This document shows positions 36,149 through 45,481 of a DNA stretch of 64,000 nucleotides, one piece after another. The stretch is taken from contig NZ_QOKZ01000001.1 of assembly GCF_003697785.1 (NCBI RefSeq), positions 558,001-622,000 of the forward strand. Direction: 5' to 3'. Made by a program: the position numbers and the translations under genes. This stretch comes from Paracoccus alkanivorans (GTDB lineage Bacteria; Pseudomonadota; Alphaproteobacteria; Rhodobacterales; Rhodobacteraceae). The notes under the pieces are model-generated. The model worked only from the letters and a program-made list of their open reading frames with translations. It was not told the origin of the DNA and ran no database searches. Positions within the stretch are counted from its first letter, which is position 1. Each line of letters begins with the position of its first letter.

Positions 36149-36594
36149 TGATTTTCGCCTTTGGCTGAACCTGCCGCTCAACCTGCCACCGCTTTTCGGT
36201 CTGTGCAATGTCCCCTGTGCCGGCCCCTCGTGATATGGCCGGACAACCGGACAACGAATCTGCCCTGACGGGAATGCGGCTCGTTCCCGACATGGCCGGG
36301 CAGCGCCTGACCGCGGGTGGGCGCTCAGACGGCTGTGCTTCACGGTTTATGCCGCAATCCCGGACAAAGCTGAAATGGCAATACAAGTTGCACCAAAGCG
36401 CCCGCCCATGGGGGCGGTCGGGCGCTGCCCGGCGGGCCTGCGGTCCTTGATTCCGGGCGGAGGGAAAGCCTTGCCGGTGGCATGATCGTTTCAGGGTGAT
36501 CCCGCTACATCACATCTGCATTTGCGCATTTTCGAACGGAAAACCGGTGTCCCGCTATCCTGAAAATGCTAAAGCCCCGAAAAACGGAGCCGCC
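36149..36594. other. 446-bp intergenic region without a supportable gene
   Basis: This region contains the promoter of the flavin reductase-apt unit (minus) and of the GNAT-EcsC pair (plus). An 8-bp hairpin AGCGCCCG/CGGGCGCT (36397-36404/36419-36426) with an inner CCC/GGG lacks a T-run. A smaller CGGGA/TTCCCG pair lies near 36270-36290. I find no tRNA, no ORF with sensible composition and no known repeat. Confidence 0.5.
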
Positions 36595-37227
36595 ATGTTC
36601 GAAATCCGCCCCGAAACGCCTGCAGATGAATACGAGGTCGAGACACTTTACGATCTGTGCTTTGCGCCGGGGCGCACGGCGCTTTCGTCCTATCGTCTGC
36701 GAGAGGGTGTGGACCGGGTTGCGAATCTATGCCTGCTGCTGCGCGATCAGGGCGGCTTCCTGCAGGCCGCGATCCGTTATTGGCCGGTGCGCGTGGGTGG
36801 ACACCCTGCCCTGCTGCTGGGTCCGATCGCCGTTCACCCGACCGCGCAGGGCGAGGGGCTGGGCGGGCTGCTGATGCGCGACAGCCTTGCCCGCGCCCGC
36901 GACATGGGCTGGGCGCGGGTGCTGCTGGTCGGCGATGCGCCCTATTATTCGCGCTTCGGCTTCACCCGCCTCGAGGGCGTCGAGATGCCGCCGCCCACCA
37001 ACCCGGACCGGGTCCTGGGGCTGGAGCTCCAGGATGGAGCCTGGGCCGGAATCGCCGGACAGGTCACGCGCGAAGCGGAAGCCGAAAACACGCCCGCACT
37101 GGCAGAAGATGCCGAGCCTCCCCATATCGATGCGACATGTCACGAAACAAGGCGGCCGAGAGACAGGCAAGATGATGACCAAACAGCAGCAGGTGCTGCC
37201 TCCGATCAACGACCCGAGCGTTCATGA
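36595..37227 (+). CDS. GNAT N-acetyltransferase (YhbS-like)
   Basis: This 210-residue acetyltransferase starts MFEIRPETPADEYEVETLYD. It has GPIAVHPTAQGEGLGGLLMRDSLARARDMG (acetyl-CoA loop, about 80-109) and VGDAPYYSRFGFTRLEGV near residue 116, the pattern of the YhbS subgroup. Its last 56 bases overlap the EcsC gene in another frame. The resulting tail (RRPRDRQDDDQTAAGA) is polar and unlike the domain, so the end may be relaxed. Confidence 0.85.
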   Translation: MFEIRPETPADEYEVETLYDLCFAPGRTALSSYRLREGVDRVANLCLLLRDQGGFLQAAIRYWPVRVGGHPALLLGPIAVHPTAQGEGLGGLLMRDSLARARDMGWARVLLVGDAPYYSRFGFTRLEGVEMPPPTNPDRVLGLELQDGAWAGIAGQVTREAEAENTPALAEDAEPPHIDATCHETRRPRDRQDDDQTAAGAASDQRPERS

Positions 37228-37966
37228 GCAGATCGACCGGCTGGCGCGGCGTTACACCGATGCCGGGGGGCTGGGCATGGAGCTTCTCAACCTTGTCGGC
37301 AACAGCGCCGAGGGGCTGATTGGGCGATTGCCGGAATTCGTCCGCAAGCGCTTGGACCGGCTGACCCGGATGGCCCTGATGCGGGCGTTTACGGCGGCAT
37401 CGGGATCACGTCGGGTCCTGCGCGACCGTGGCGACTGGTTCAACCGGCTCACCACCACCTTCAGCGGCGCGGCGGGCGGCGCCGGTGGCTTTGCCGGGGC
37501 CATGGTGGAACTGCCGGTGACGGTAACATTGCTGTTGCGGGCGATGCTGGAAATCGCCGATGAACATGGGCTTGACCCCGACAGCGAAGAGGTGCGGATG
37601 GAATGCTTGCGCGTCTTTGCTGCCGCCGGGCCGATGGAAGATGATGACGGCACCGATTTCGGGCTGCTCGCGGTACGGCTTTCGGTGACCGGGCAGACCG
37701 TGCAGGGGCTGATCAGCAAGGTGGCGCCGAAGCTGTCGATCTCACTGGGGCAGAAACTGGCCGCGCAGGCCGCGCCGGTCCTTGGCGCCTTTGTCGGCGC
37801 CTCGATCAACTACACTTTCGCGCGCTATTACCAGGAGGTGGCGCGGGTGCATTTCGGAATCATGCGGCTGGCGCAGGAATCCGGGATCCCGCAGGAAGCG
37901 CTGGTCGAGGCCCTGCGGCTGTCGATCGAGCGGATCGAGAACGGGCGGGCGGTGCGCCGGGCTTGA
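37172..37966 (+). CDS. EcsC family protein
   Basis: This 264-residue protein starts MMTKQQQVLPPINDPSVH. Its body is an EcsC domain: alpha-helical, Gly/Ala-rich, with FSGAAGGAGGFAGAMVELPVTVTLLLRAM near residue 95 and a second hydrophobic segment AAPVLGAFVGASINYTFAR near residue 205. The family is named after a protein of the Bacillus ecs locus; its biochemical role is unknown. The start lies inside the GNAT gene. Confidence 0.82.
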   Translation: MMTKQQQVLPPINDPSVHEQIDRLARRYTDAGGLGMELLNLVGNSAEGLIGRLPEFVRKRLDRLTRMALMRAFTAASGSRRVLRDRGDWFNRLTTTFSGAAGGAGGFAGAMVELPVTVTLLLRAMLEIADEHGLDPDSEEVRMECLRVFAAAGPMEDDDGTDFGLLAVRLSVTGQTVQGLISKVAPKLSISLGQKLAAQAAPVLGAFVGASINYTFARYYQEVARVHFGIMRLAQESGIPQEALVEALRLSIERIENGRAVRRA

Positions 37967-37973
37967 GCGCCGA

Positions 37974-37996
37974 CAGGTATTTGAGCAAAGAAGAAG
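37974..37996 (-). repeat. 3'-end repeat element, copy 4 (after the helicase gene)
   Basis: On the minus strand the core reads CTTTGCTCAAATACCTG, three changes from the consensus. It begins five bases past the helicase stop, in sense for the helicase, in the gap between convergent ecsC and helicase genes. Confidence 0.7.
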
Positions 37997-38001
37997 GGCG
38001 G

Positions 38002-39546
38002 TCAGGCTTGATCACTTTCGAGCGTGAGGGGTGCCGTCGACACCTCCAGATCCGCGGTGGAAAGCCCGCCTGACGGGCGGGCGAGGCGCGGGCGGGTGAC
38101 CCAGTAAAGCCGTTCCTGCGCGCGGGTGATGGCGACATAGGTCAGACGTTTCCACAACGGGATCCCCGCCTCGCTGCGGTTCGACCATGCGGCGGCGCCG
38201 ATATCGGGGGCAAAGACCTGCACATCGGGCCATTGCGAACCCTGCGCCTTGTGGATCGTGACCGCCGCGCCATGCAGGAAGGCCGCGCCCATGCGGGCGG
38301 CGAAGGGGATGAAGGGCTCTTCGGCGTCGGGCATCTCGATCTTGACGATGCTGGCGGCGGACAGGCGCGGTTCCTCGGCGCCGATCACGTGCAGACGCGA
38401 AAAGCCGGGCTTGCGTCCCGGTCCCAGATAAACGACCTGCGCGCCCTTGATCAGACCCCGCGCCTCCAGGTCGATGCGCTTCTTGCGGTGTTTCAGCGGC
38501 AATTCGAGCCCGTCGCAGATCAGCGGCTCTCCGGGCAGAAGCGCATCTCCGGGGGCGCCGAAAGCGGTGCGGAAGGCATGGATCAGGCGGATCCGGGTGG
38601 CATTGCGCCAGACCAACACCGGGCTGCGGGCCATCAGGTCGGATTCCACCCGCTCGGCCCAGATCACCCGGGGATCCCTGTCGGCGGCCTCGCGGACCAT
38701 CTGCTCGAAGCCCCTGAAATCGAGGCTGCCGTCGGACAGCGCATGCGCCAGGTCGAGGATCGGGCTGTCATCGGCCTGCCGGTGGACCCGGCTCAGCATC
38801 AGGCGCTGCGATTCGGCAAGGCTGTCGAACACCATCTCGCCCGACTGGCCCACCGGGGCAAGCTGGGCCGGATCCCCGAACAGGACCAGAACCGGGAATA
38901 TCTCGCGCAGATCCTCGAACTGGCGCTCGTCCAGCATCGAGGCCTCGTCGATCAAGCCGATATCCAGCCCGTCCTCGCGCCGTTTCCAGCCCTTGATGAA
39001 ATCCGATCCGCGCAGACCCGCCGCCGCCAGCGCGCCGGGGATCGAGGCATGCTGGTCGTAGAAGGCCTTGGCGCGGTCCAAGGCAAGATCGGTCAGCCCC
39101 TCGACAGTGGGGCGGGTTCCCTCGCCCGTCAGCCATTCCGCGATGCGCTCGTATTCCGGATCATAGACGGGCGTATAAAGGATGCGGTGGATCGTGGTCG
39201 CCGGTACGCCACGGGTGCGTAGCACGAAAGCCGCCTTGTTGGTCGGGGCGAGGATCGCGACGGTGCGGCGGTCCTTGCGGCGCCGGCCCTCGTAATCGGC
39301 GCTGACGATCTCGACCCCGGCTTCGCGCAGGGCCCGGGTGATTTCGGACAGCATCAGCGTCTTGCCCGAACCGGCCTTGCCGATCACCGCCATGACCCGG
39401 CCCTTGCCGGGTTGCGGCGGGCGGAGTTCCTCGGCGGTCAGGTCAATGCCTGCGGCGGCGAAGGTTTCGGCCAGCCGGTCCCAGGCATCGGCCTGGTCGG
39501 AGGACAGCGCGGGTGTCGTGGAAAGGGTCTGGCCGGTCATGCGCAA
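38002..39546 (-). CDS. RecD-like superfamily I ATP-dependent DNA helicase
   Basis: This 514-residue protein has Walker A GKAGSGKTLMLSE (near 55-67), motif Ia APTNKAAFVLR, motif II IGLIDEASML near residue 196 and motif III LFGDPAQLAPVGQ near residue 225. The C-terminal motifs VTIHKAQGSQWPDVQVF and YVAITRAQERLYWVTR complete a RecD2/Pif1-like 1A-1B-2A-2B set. No recB or recC lies nearby. It is a free-standing repair or replication helicase. The start could be six bases further in (MTGQ). Confidence 0.85.
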   Translation of the reverse strand: MRMTGQTLSTTPALSSDQADAWDRLAETFAAAGIDLTAEELRPPQPGKGRVMAVIGKAGSGKTLMLSEITRALREAGVEIVSADYEGRRRKDRRTVAILAPTNKAAFVLRTRGVPATTIHRILYTPVYDPEYERIAEWLTGEGTRPTVEGLTDLALDRAKAFYDQHASIPGALAAAGLRGSDFIKGWKRREDGLDIGLIDEASMLDERQFEDLREIFPVLVLFGDPAQLAPVGQSGEMVFDSLAESQRLMLSRVHRQADDSPILDLAHALSDGSLDFRGFEQMVREAADRDPRVIWAERVESDLMARSPVLVWRNATRIRLIHAFRTAFGAPGDALLPGEPLICDGLELPLKHRKKRIDLEARGLIKGAQVVYLGPGRKPGFSRLHVIGAEEPRLSAASIVKIEMPDAEEPFIPFAARMGAAFLHGAAVTIHKAQGSQWPDVQVFAPDIGAAAWSNRSEAGIPLWKRLTYVAITRAQERLYWVTRPRLARPSGGLSTADLEVSTAPLTLESDQA

Positions 39547-39600
39547 GCTGTAGCCTGTGGCGGCCGGAAAGCGAAGGGGCGTCCGGCACTGTTCTCCAGG

Positions 39601-40806
39601 CTATTGCCCCGGCGTTATCCGTACCAGCGCCCCTTCATCCTGATCGGTCAGCAGCATGATCGAGCCATCCTCCGCCACCTCGACATCACGGATCCGGCCG
39701 ATTCCCTGCAGATGCCGGGCTTCTCCGGTGACGCGGCCATCAGACAATTCGAGCCGGACCAGCGCTCCGGCCTGCAGTCCGCCGATCAGCAGGTCGCCCT
39801 GCCAGTCAGGAAACATCGCGCCATCATAAAAACTCATCCCGCCGGGCGCGATCACCGGGTCCCAGTAATAGGCAGGCTGTTCCGTGCCCTCCATCTGCGT
39901 GACGCCATCGCCAACCGGCTCCCCGCTATATTCGACGCCATAGGTCACGCGCGGCCAGCCGTAATTGCGGCCCGGCTGCGGGCGGTTCAGCTCGTCCCCG
40001 CCCCTTGGTCCATGCTCGACGGTCCACAGCGCCCCGTCCGGCCCCATATCCGCCCCCTGGATGTTGCGATGCCCCCATGACCAGATCTCGGGCAACGCCC
40101 CCTCCACTCCCGGCTGCCCCATCGGAGCGCCGCTTTGCGGATCGATCCGGACGACCTTGCCAAGCGTCGTCGCCACGTTCTGCGCATGCACGCGCGCGTC
40201 ATCGACCGAACGTTCACCGGTTGTCACGAACAGCCCGCCCTGCCCGTCAAATACCAGCCGCGAACCGTAATGCTTGGTCGAATCCCAGGCCGGTTCCTGC
40301 TGCCAGATCACTTCCGCATCCTCGATTGCGGCTCCGTCGGCGGACAAGCTCCCGGTGGCGACCGCGGTGGCGGTCCTGCCCCCCTCTCGCGGTTGCGAGA
40401 AGCTCAGCCAGATCTGCCGCGTCGCGGAAAAATCATCGGCAATGGCCACGTCCAGAAGCCCGCCCTGATCGCGGCCGTCGACCTCTGGCACCCCGGCAAT
40501 CGGGTCAGAAACCGATCCATCGGCGCCAATCAGGCGCAACCGGCCGGGCCGTTCGGTCACCAGCCAGGACCCATCGGGCAACTGCGCCATGCCCCAGGGA
40601 TTCTCCAGCCCCTCGGCAATGACCTCCTGCTGCAGCGCCATGTCCGGCAGCACCGGCGCCCGGGTCTGGTTTTCGAAAGCCGGGCTCTGCCCCTGCGCAT
40701 TGGGGGGAGCGTCATTGAAATCCTGCGCAAAGGCGGGCCCGGCAAGAATCCCGGCTGCGACAATGGCGGTCGATCGGACGGCGGCAAGTGAACAATCATG
40801 CGGCAT
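39601..40806 (-). CDS. PQQ-dependent aldose sugar dehydrogenase-type, secreted
   Basis: The start MPHDCSLAAVRSTAIVAAGI is chosen for its signal peptide (about 1-28, ending AFAQ) and upstream GGAAAGG, giving 401 residues. Family motifs are visible: LENPWGMAQLPDGSWLVTERPGRL near 66-86, RDQGGLLDVAI near residue 113, the calcium/PQQ-region GGDELNRPQPGRNYGWP and IAPGGMSFYDG near residue 325. The fold is a six-bladed beta-propeller. It oxidises aldoses in the periplasm; whether it uses PQQ cannot be shown here. Confidence 0.86.
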   Translation of the reverse strand: MPHDCSLAAVRSTAIVAAGILAGPAFAQDFNDAPPNAQGQSPAFENQTRAPVLPDMALQQEVIAEGLENPWGMAQLPDGSWLVTERPGRLRLIGADGSVSDPIAGVPEVDGRDQGGLLDVAIADDFSATRQIWLSFSQPREGGRTATAVATGSLSADGAAIEDAEVIWQQEPAWDSTKHYGSRLVFDGQGGLFVTTGERSVDDARVHAQNVATTLGKVVRIDPQSGAPMGQPGVEGALPEIWSWGHRNIQGADMGPDGALWTVEHGPRGGDELNRPQPGRNYGWPRVTYGVEYSGEPVGDGVTQMEGTEQPAYYWDPVIAPGGMSFYDGAMFPDWQGDLLIGGLQAGALVRLELSDGRVTGEARHLQGIGRIRDVEVAEDGSIMLLTDQDEGALVRITPGQ

Positions 40807-40887
40807 GCTAGGCCCTTTCCGGTTGAACGGGGTCATGTCTCATCCGAACGCGGGCGGGCGGCCCGCGCTCTTCCCGGGGAGCCTAGC

Positions 40888-42027
40888 CTATCCCCGCAGA
40901 TGATCAAGCTTGGCCATGTGCTGGGCGATCTGGCCGATCTCGACCAGCCAGTCGCCGACCAGATCTGGATCCTCGGGCGCGGCATGCACGCCGGGCGCGA
41001 TGCGGCCATCCGCGACCGCCTGCACTGCCAGCGAGACCGGCACTGAAACAAGCTGCGCCATCGCGCTGCCCTTTTCATTGCCATGCGCGTCCAGCACCCA
41101 TTCCCTGTGCCAGACGGTCTTGCCCTCGCGCTCGGCCTTCAGGGCAACGAACAGCACCACCCGGTCCGGTTCCGTCTCGGCATAGGCATTGTCGCGCCAG
41201 AACTCCTCGGCCATCTCGCGCAGGCGCGCCTCTCCGGCATCGCCCTCCAAGGTCTCGATCTCTTCGAAAACCGGTGTCCAGGCCTGCTGCCACCCCTTCA
41301 GCCGCAAGGTGCCGCGCACGAAATCCCGCACATTCCAATCGGGGTCGAAACCGTATTGCCGGATGAAGGGCAGCGAATCGCGATTGGGATAGACCTCGAA
41401 ACGTTCCGGCGTGGGCAGGGGCGCATCATAGGGTTCGATGGCGTGCCATGGTCGCGCGACATCACGCAACTCCCCGTCGCGCAGCGATCTCGAAGGCGAG
41501 CGCAGCGCCCGCAGTACGCCCAGAGGCGACCAGCTGAACTTGTAGCGGAACGGGTTGGGATATTTCGGCACCCCGCCACAATAAGAGGTGAAGCGCACCG
41601 CATCGCCCGGTTGCTCGGCCAGCCTGTAATCCGTGACCAGATCATGGGCCATCAGGTGATCGATGCCGGGATCCAGCCCGACCTCGTTCACCAGCGCAAC
41701 GCCCGCAGCCTTGGCCCGGTCCTCCAGCGCCGCCATCTCCGGCGCGATATAGCTGGAACTGACGAAATGCGCGCCCTTCGAGATCGCCATCCCGGCCAGT
41801 GCCACATGCTGATCGGCGGGCAGCATCGAAACCACGATATCACCGTGGCCAAGCGCCGCCTCCAGGGCCTCGGGCGCATAGGCGCGGATATCGCCGGTCA
41901 AGTCACCGACCGAGGCCCGGGCCCTGGCCTCGGTCCGGTTCCAGACCACGACCCCGGCCCCTGATTGCAGCAGGCGCCGCAATCCCGGAATGGCGCTCAA
42001 GCCGGTGCCGATCCAATGGACGGTCAT
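40888..42027 (-). CDS. Saccharopine dehydrogenase, L-glutamate-forming type
   Basis: This 379-residue NAD(P)-dependent enzyme has an N-terminal VHWIGTGLSAIPGLRRLL Rossmann motif and the family motif SSSYIAPEMAALEDRAKAAGVALVNEVGLDPGIDHLMAHD near 91-130. In lysine catabolism it cleaves saccharopine to glutamate and aminoadipate semialdehyde. It follows the partner gene after one base, so both steps are in one operon. Nothing for aminoadipate semialdehyde oxidation lies beside it. Confidence 0.85.
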   Translation of the reverse strand: MTVHWIGTGLSAIPGLRRLLQSGAGVVVWNRTEARARASVGDLTGDIRAYAPEALEAALGHGDIVVSMLPADQHVALAGMAISKGAHFVSSSYIAPEMAALEDRAKAAGVALVNEVGLDPGIDHLMAHDLVTDYRLAEQPGDAVRFTSYCGGVPKYPNPFRYKFSWSPLGVLRALRSPSRSLRDGELRDVARPWHAIEPYDAPLPTPERFEVYPNRDSLPFIRQYGFDPDWNVRDFVRGTLRLKGWQQAWTPVFEEIETLEGDAGEARLREMAEEFWRDNAYAETEPDRVVLFVALKAEREGKTVWHREWVLDAHGNEKGSAMAQLVSVPVSLAVQAVADGRIAPGVHAAPEDPDLVGDWLVEIGQIAQHMAKLDHLRG

Positions 42028-42028
42028 G

Positions 42029-43084
42029 TCAAACCTCGTTCAGATATTCGCGAAAGATCGCCTCGGCGCGGCCCCATGGCCCTGCGTCCAGACGATCGAG
42101 CAGTTCCAGCACGGGCAAAAGCTGTGCGGCGTAATCCTCGGATGATTCACGCGGCAGCATCGAGGGCAGGTTGTCTATGGCCATCACGTCCAGTTCAGGG
42201 GTATCGGCCGCGCGCAGCACCGGCTTGTCCCAGCTCGTCGCCCGGTCATAGACCTTGATCGGAGAAAACTCGCTATCCGGATCACAGGCAATATCGCCTA
42301 TCACCCGCAACGCGCGCCCGGAGCCCACTGCTCCCTCGGCCACAAAGACCGGCGCGCCGGGCCGGGCAAGAATCGCGTTGATGAAAATCTCATGCGCGAG
42401 CACCTCGGGGAACGGGCCGCCATGCGCGGTCTCTTCTATATCCCATCTCGTGACGGAAACGCCCATCCCGGTCAGAAGATCCGAGGCACCGGTTCCGACC
42501 CGACCCTTGGCACCGATGACGATCGCGCGGGGGCGCGGCAGCCCGGTGGCATCCAGCCGCGCCCGCAGGTCCCCGATCATCTCGTCTTTCGCGGCATAGG
42601 CATGCACCGGGCCGCAGATCCCGCCCCGCTGCTGCGCCGCCCACGCCATCAGCGACACCGCCGCCCCTGCATAACCCGCCCAATAACCGAATGCCGCCAG
42701 CCTGCGGCCATTCTCGTCCAGCAGATATTCAAGGTCGTAAAGCGCCCTGCCCCCTGCCTTGAACCGCCGCAGCAATACCCGCCCGGCGGACTGGCCCTTG
42801 AAGGCATGTCCGAACATGATGTGCCGGTGGCGCAAGGGCGAACCGTCCTCGGGCAGTTCCTTCAGGCCAAATACGATCGCGTCATCCGGAGCAGCGGGCC
42901 AGCTGCCCTCGGGCGCAATCTCTGCCCCTGCCCCGGCATAGTCCTGTGTCGGGATGACCCGGCGCGGGCTGTCCTCGACCGTGACCCGCATTCCCGCCGC
43001 GATCAGGGCGGCCACACCTTTCGGCGTGATCCCCACCCGATCCTCGTTCTCGCGGCTCTCGGCCCGCACCCATAGATGTGTCAT
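42029..43084 (-). CDS. Saccharopine dehydrogenase, L-lysine-forming type (lysine 2-oxoglutarate reductase)
   Basis: This 351-residue protein begins HLWVRAESRENEDRVGITPKG, the alanine dehydrogenase/PNT N-terminal pattern of LYS1-type saccharopine dehydrogenases. It has FGHAFKGQ near residue 91 and a Rossmann domain with VIGAKGRVGTGASDLL near residue 190. In the catabolic direction it condenses lysine with 2-oxoglutarate. Bacteria with this two-enzyme route are a minority, mainly marine and soil alphaproteobacteria. It lies 78 bases after apnO on the same strand. Confidence 0.85.
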   Translation of the reverse strand: MTHLWVRAESRENEDRVGITPKGVAALIAAGMRVTVEDSPRRVIPTQDYAGAGAEIAPEGSWPAAPDDAIVFGLKELPEDGSPLRHRHIMFGHAFKGQSAGRVLLRRFKAGGRALYDLEYLLDENGRRLAAFGYWAGYAGAAVSLMAWAAQQRGGICGPVHAYAAKDEMIGDLRARLDATGLPRPRAIVIGAKGRVGTGASDLLTGMGVSVTRWDIEETAHGGPFPEVLAHEIFINAILARPGAPVFVAEGAVGSGRALRVIGDIACDPDSEFSPIKVYDRATSWDKPVLRAADTPELDVMAIDNLPSMLPRESSEDYAAQLLPVLELLDRLDAGPWGRAEAIFREYLNEV

Positions 43085-43162
43085 ATCCGTCTCCGCCCAG
43101 GATCAGGCCGTTCTAGAGCAACGGAGCATGGGCAACAAGTTTCCCCGGCCCGCCACGCGGGA

Positions 43163-43993
43163 TCAGGTTATCCGGCGAATGCTGGCAGCAATCTCGTCCC
43201 ATTCGAAGACACGCTTCCAGTCGTCGCGCATCAGCACCGGCTTGCCGAATTCGATGGCCTTGTTGCAGGCGTCGGAAAACGCGCCCTCGCGCTCTTCGAA
43301 GATCACCGCACCAAGGATGTTCATATGCCCCAGCAGGAAATCGCGGGCGCATTCATGACTGACTCCGCTGCGGCGCACGCATTCGTCCAGCGCCTCGCGC
43401 ATGACGCTGAGCAGCGAGGCGCAGACGGTTTCGGACAGGCCCGGCTCCAGCATTGCCATCTGCCTGACGGTGACCTCGTAGGTCCGGGCGACCGGAGCAT
43501 AGATTGCGCGGGCGATACGGTCGCCCAGTTCGTAATGCTCGCGCGGGCCCTGCATCAGCGCATTGACCACGCCTTGCCTGGCTGCGACGCCGCCGAAATG
43601 ATCGCGGCGCCCCTCTTCGGTGGTCTCATTGTTGAAGATCGGCGGATGGCAGGGATGGGTGACGAAATAGGTGATGTCCTCGCGCTCAGGCAGATGGCCG
43701 GCGAAAGGCGCCGCAGCATCCAGCACCACGACCATGGTCCCTGTCGCAACCTCGGGCACGACGCTGGCCGCGACCTTGCCGATCACCGTGTCGGGAACCG
43801 CGAGAACGACCACCTCGGCGCCCTCCAGCGCGGTTTTCTGATCGACGCATTCCAGCCCCAACGCCTCCCGCAATCGGGCGCGCCCCTCTTCGCTGACCTC
43901 GACATGGCATGTCTCGAAATCGGTCTTCGCCAGGTTGGAGGACAGGCGCAGCCCCATCTTCCCGCCCGCACCGAACAGAGCGACCTTGGTCAT
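43163..43993 (-). CDS. apnO: D-apionate oxidoisomerase
   Basis: The 276-residue protein starts MTKVALFGAGGKMGLRLSSN, an NAD-binding Rossmann motif. Its C-terminal part is of the phosphogluconate dehydrogenase-like type (THPCHPPIFNNETTEEG near residue 113). In the described D-apionate pathways ApnO oxidises and isomerises D-apionate to 3-oxo-isoapionate. The assignment rests on the fold plus the neighbours oiaK, apnL, apsD and oiaX. It diverges from oiaK across a region with an inverted repeat. Confidence 0.8.
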   Translation of the reverse strand: MTKVALFGAGGKMGLRLSSNLAKTDFETCHVEVSEEGRARLREALGLECVDQKTALEGAEVVVLAVPDTVIGKVAASVVPEVATGTMVVVLDAAAPFAGHLPEREDITYFVTHPCHPPIFNNETTEEGRRDHFGGVAARQGVVNALMQGPREHYELGDRIARAIYAPVARTYEVTVRQMAMLEPGLSETVCASLLSVMREALDECVRRSGVSHECARDFLLGHMNILGAVIFEEREGAFSDACNKAIEFGKPVLMRDDWKRVFEWDEIAASIRRIT

Positions 43994-44022
43994 TCCTACT
44001 CATCCTCTGATTTGCTTGCTTA

Positions 44023-44057
44023 ACTGGTATGATAAGATAATAATGATACATACAAGT
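44023..44057. promoter_or_regulatory. Candidate GntR operator between apnO and oiaK
   Basis: ACTGGTATG (44023-44031) and CATACAAGT (44049-44057) form an inverted repeat (8 of 9 positions) with a 17-base spacer in the divergent promoter region. The core GGTATGATAAG (44026-44036) recurs as GGTATGATGAG at 53521-53531 in front of oiaX. Confidence 0.5.
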
Positions 44058-44075
44058 CAAGAGAGCGGAGACGAG

Positions 44076-45452
44076 ATGAGCGGAAAAGAGGCGGCGGACG
44101 GGCAACGGCCCTGGGTGACATGGTTCGGAGACGATTTCACCGGCTCGGCGGCGGTGATGGAGGCTCTGGCTTTCGCGGGGCTGCCATCGGTCCTGTTCAC
44201 CGATATTCCCGGCGATCGCCTTGCCGCCCGTTTCGGGAACTGCCTGGGCATCGGCATCGCCTCGACCGCGCGCAGCCACGGGCCGGGCTGGATGGCCAGG
44301 AACCTGCCCGCCCCGCTTGCCTGGCTGCATGGGCTGGGTGCGCCGATCCTGCATTACAAGATCTGCTCGACCTTCGATTCATCGCCCGAAACCGGCTCCA
44401 TCGGCCGGGCGATCGAGATCGGCCTCGGCATCCGCCCCGCCCGCGCCGTGCCCCTGCTGACGGCGGCGCCCCTGATGCGGCGATACCAGGCTTTCGGGCA
44501 TCTCTTCGCCGGAGGGCCGGATGGGGTATCGCGGCTGGACCGGCATCCGGTCATGGCGCATCATCCGGTGACGCCGATGACGGAATCCGATCTTCTGCGG
44601 CACCTGTCCGCGCAGACCGGCCTGCCTGGCGGGTTGATCGATCTGGTGGCGCTGGCATCGGACCCACAGGCCCGGTTGAGCGACCTGCTCCGCGATGGCA
44701 CCCGCATCCTGTCGCTGGACTGTATCGATCCCGCCTCGGAGGCCGCCGCGGGAGAGCTGATCTGGCGCAACCGCGCGGATCTGGGCTTCGTCGCGGGCAG
44801 TCAAGGCGTCGAATATGCGCTGGTCCGGAATTGGCAACGGAACGGGCTTCTGCCGCCCCCGGCAGAAATCGGCTCGGCAGGTGCCGTTGACCGGATCGTG
44901 GCGGTTTCGGGCTCGGTATCGCCTGTCACCGCGCGGCAACTGGATTGGGCGGGGCGGAACGGCTTCACATTGCTGGCTTTCGACGCCGCCGCCGGCTGTG
45001 GACCAGCCGGGCTGCTGGAAGCCGAAGAGAACCGCCTTACCCTCGCCGCCATTGCGGCCGCCCGGCGAGGCAAAAGCCCACTGGTATATTCGGCCAGCGG
45101 TCACGATGGCCCCGAGGTCGCGCGCTTCCGCCATGCGCTGGCGCAAAGCGGGATGGACGCGGCGGCCGCCAACCAGCGCATCGGCGAGGCGCTCGGCCGC
45201 ATCCTCGACCGGGTCCTGCGAGCGACCGGCATCCGGCGCGCGGTCATCTCGGGCGGCGACACCTCGGGGCACGGGATGCGGCAGCTCGGGCTGGCCGCGC
45301 TGGTCGCCAAGGCCCCGACCATCCCCGGCGCGGCACTCTGCACGGCCCATGGGGACGGCCCGCATGACGGGCTGGAGATCGCGCTGAAGGGCGGCCAGAT
45401 GGGAAGCGAGGACTATTTCGGCTGGATTCGCGACGGCGGCGGCCCCCGGTAG
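44076..45452 (+). CDS. oiaK: 3-oxo-isoapionate kinase (DUF1537/four-carbon acid sugar kinase family)
   Basis: The start MSGKEAADGQRPWVTWFGDD has GGAG five bases upstream and gives 458 residues, typical of the DUF1537 family. Residues 14-30 (WVTWFGDDFTGSAAVME) are the N-terminal DUF1537 motif with the DDxTG segment. The C-terminal domain ends with VISGGDTSGHGMRQLG near residue 388 and ALKGGQMGSEDYF, the nucleotide-binding part. In the pathway it would phosphorylate 3-oxo-isoapionate at O4, the substrate of OiaX. Confidence 0.85.
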   Translation: MSGKEAADGQRPWVTWFGDDFTGSAAVMEALAFAGLPSVLFTDIPGDRLAARFGNCLGIGIASTARSHGPGWMARNLPAPLAWLHGLGAPILHYKICSTFDSSPETGSIGRAIEIGLGIRPARAVPLLTAAPLMRRYQAFGHLFAGGPDGVSRLDRHPVMAHHPVTPMTESDLLRHLSAQTGLPGGLIDLVALASDPQARLSDLLRDGTRILSLDCIDPASEAAAGELIWRNRADLGFVAGSQGVEYALVRNWQRNGLLPPPAEIGSAGAVDRIVAVSGSVSPVTARQLDWAGRNGFTLLAFDAAAGCGPAGLLEAEENRLTLAAIAAARRGKSPLVYSASGHDGPEVARFRHALAQSGMDAAAANQRIGEALGRILDRVLRATGIRRAVISGGDTSGHGMRQLGLAALVAKAPTIPGAALCTAHGDGPHDGLEIALKGGQMGSEDYFGWIRDGGGPR

Positions 45453-45481
45453 AACGCAGGATCATCCCACCCGGCATCACC

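Noticed and set aside
36208-36450. 80-codon ORF in the 446-bp gap upstream of the GNAT gene
   Set aside because: It has no ribosome site, no similarity and random composition, and overlaps a hairpin.
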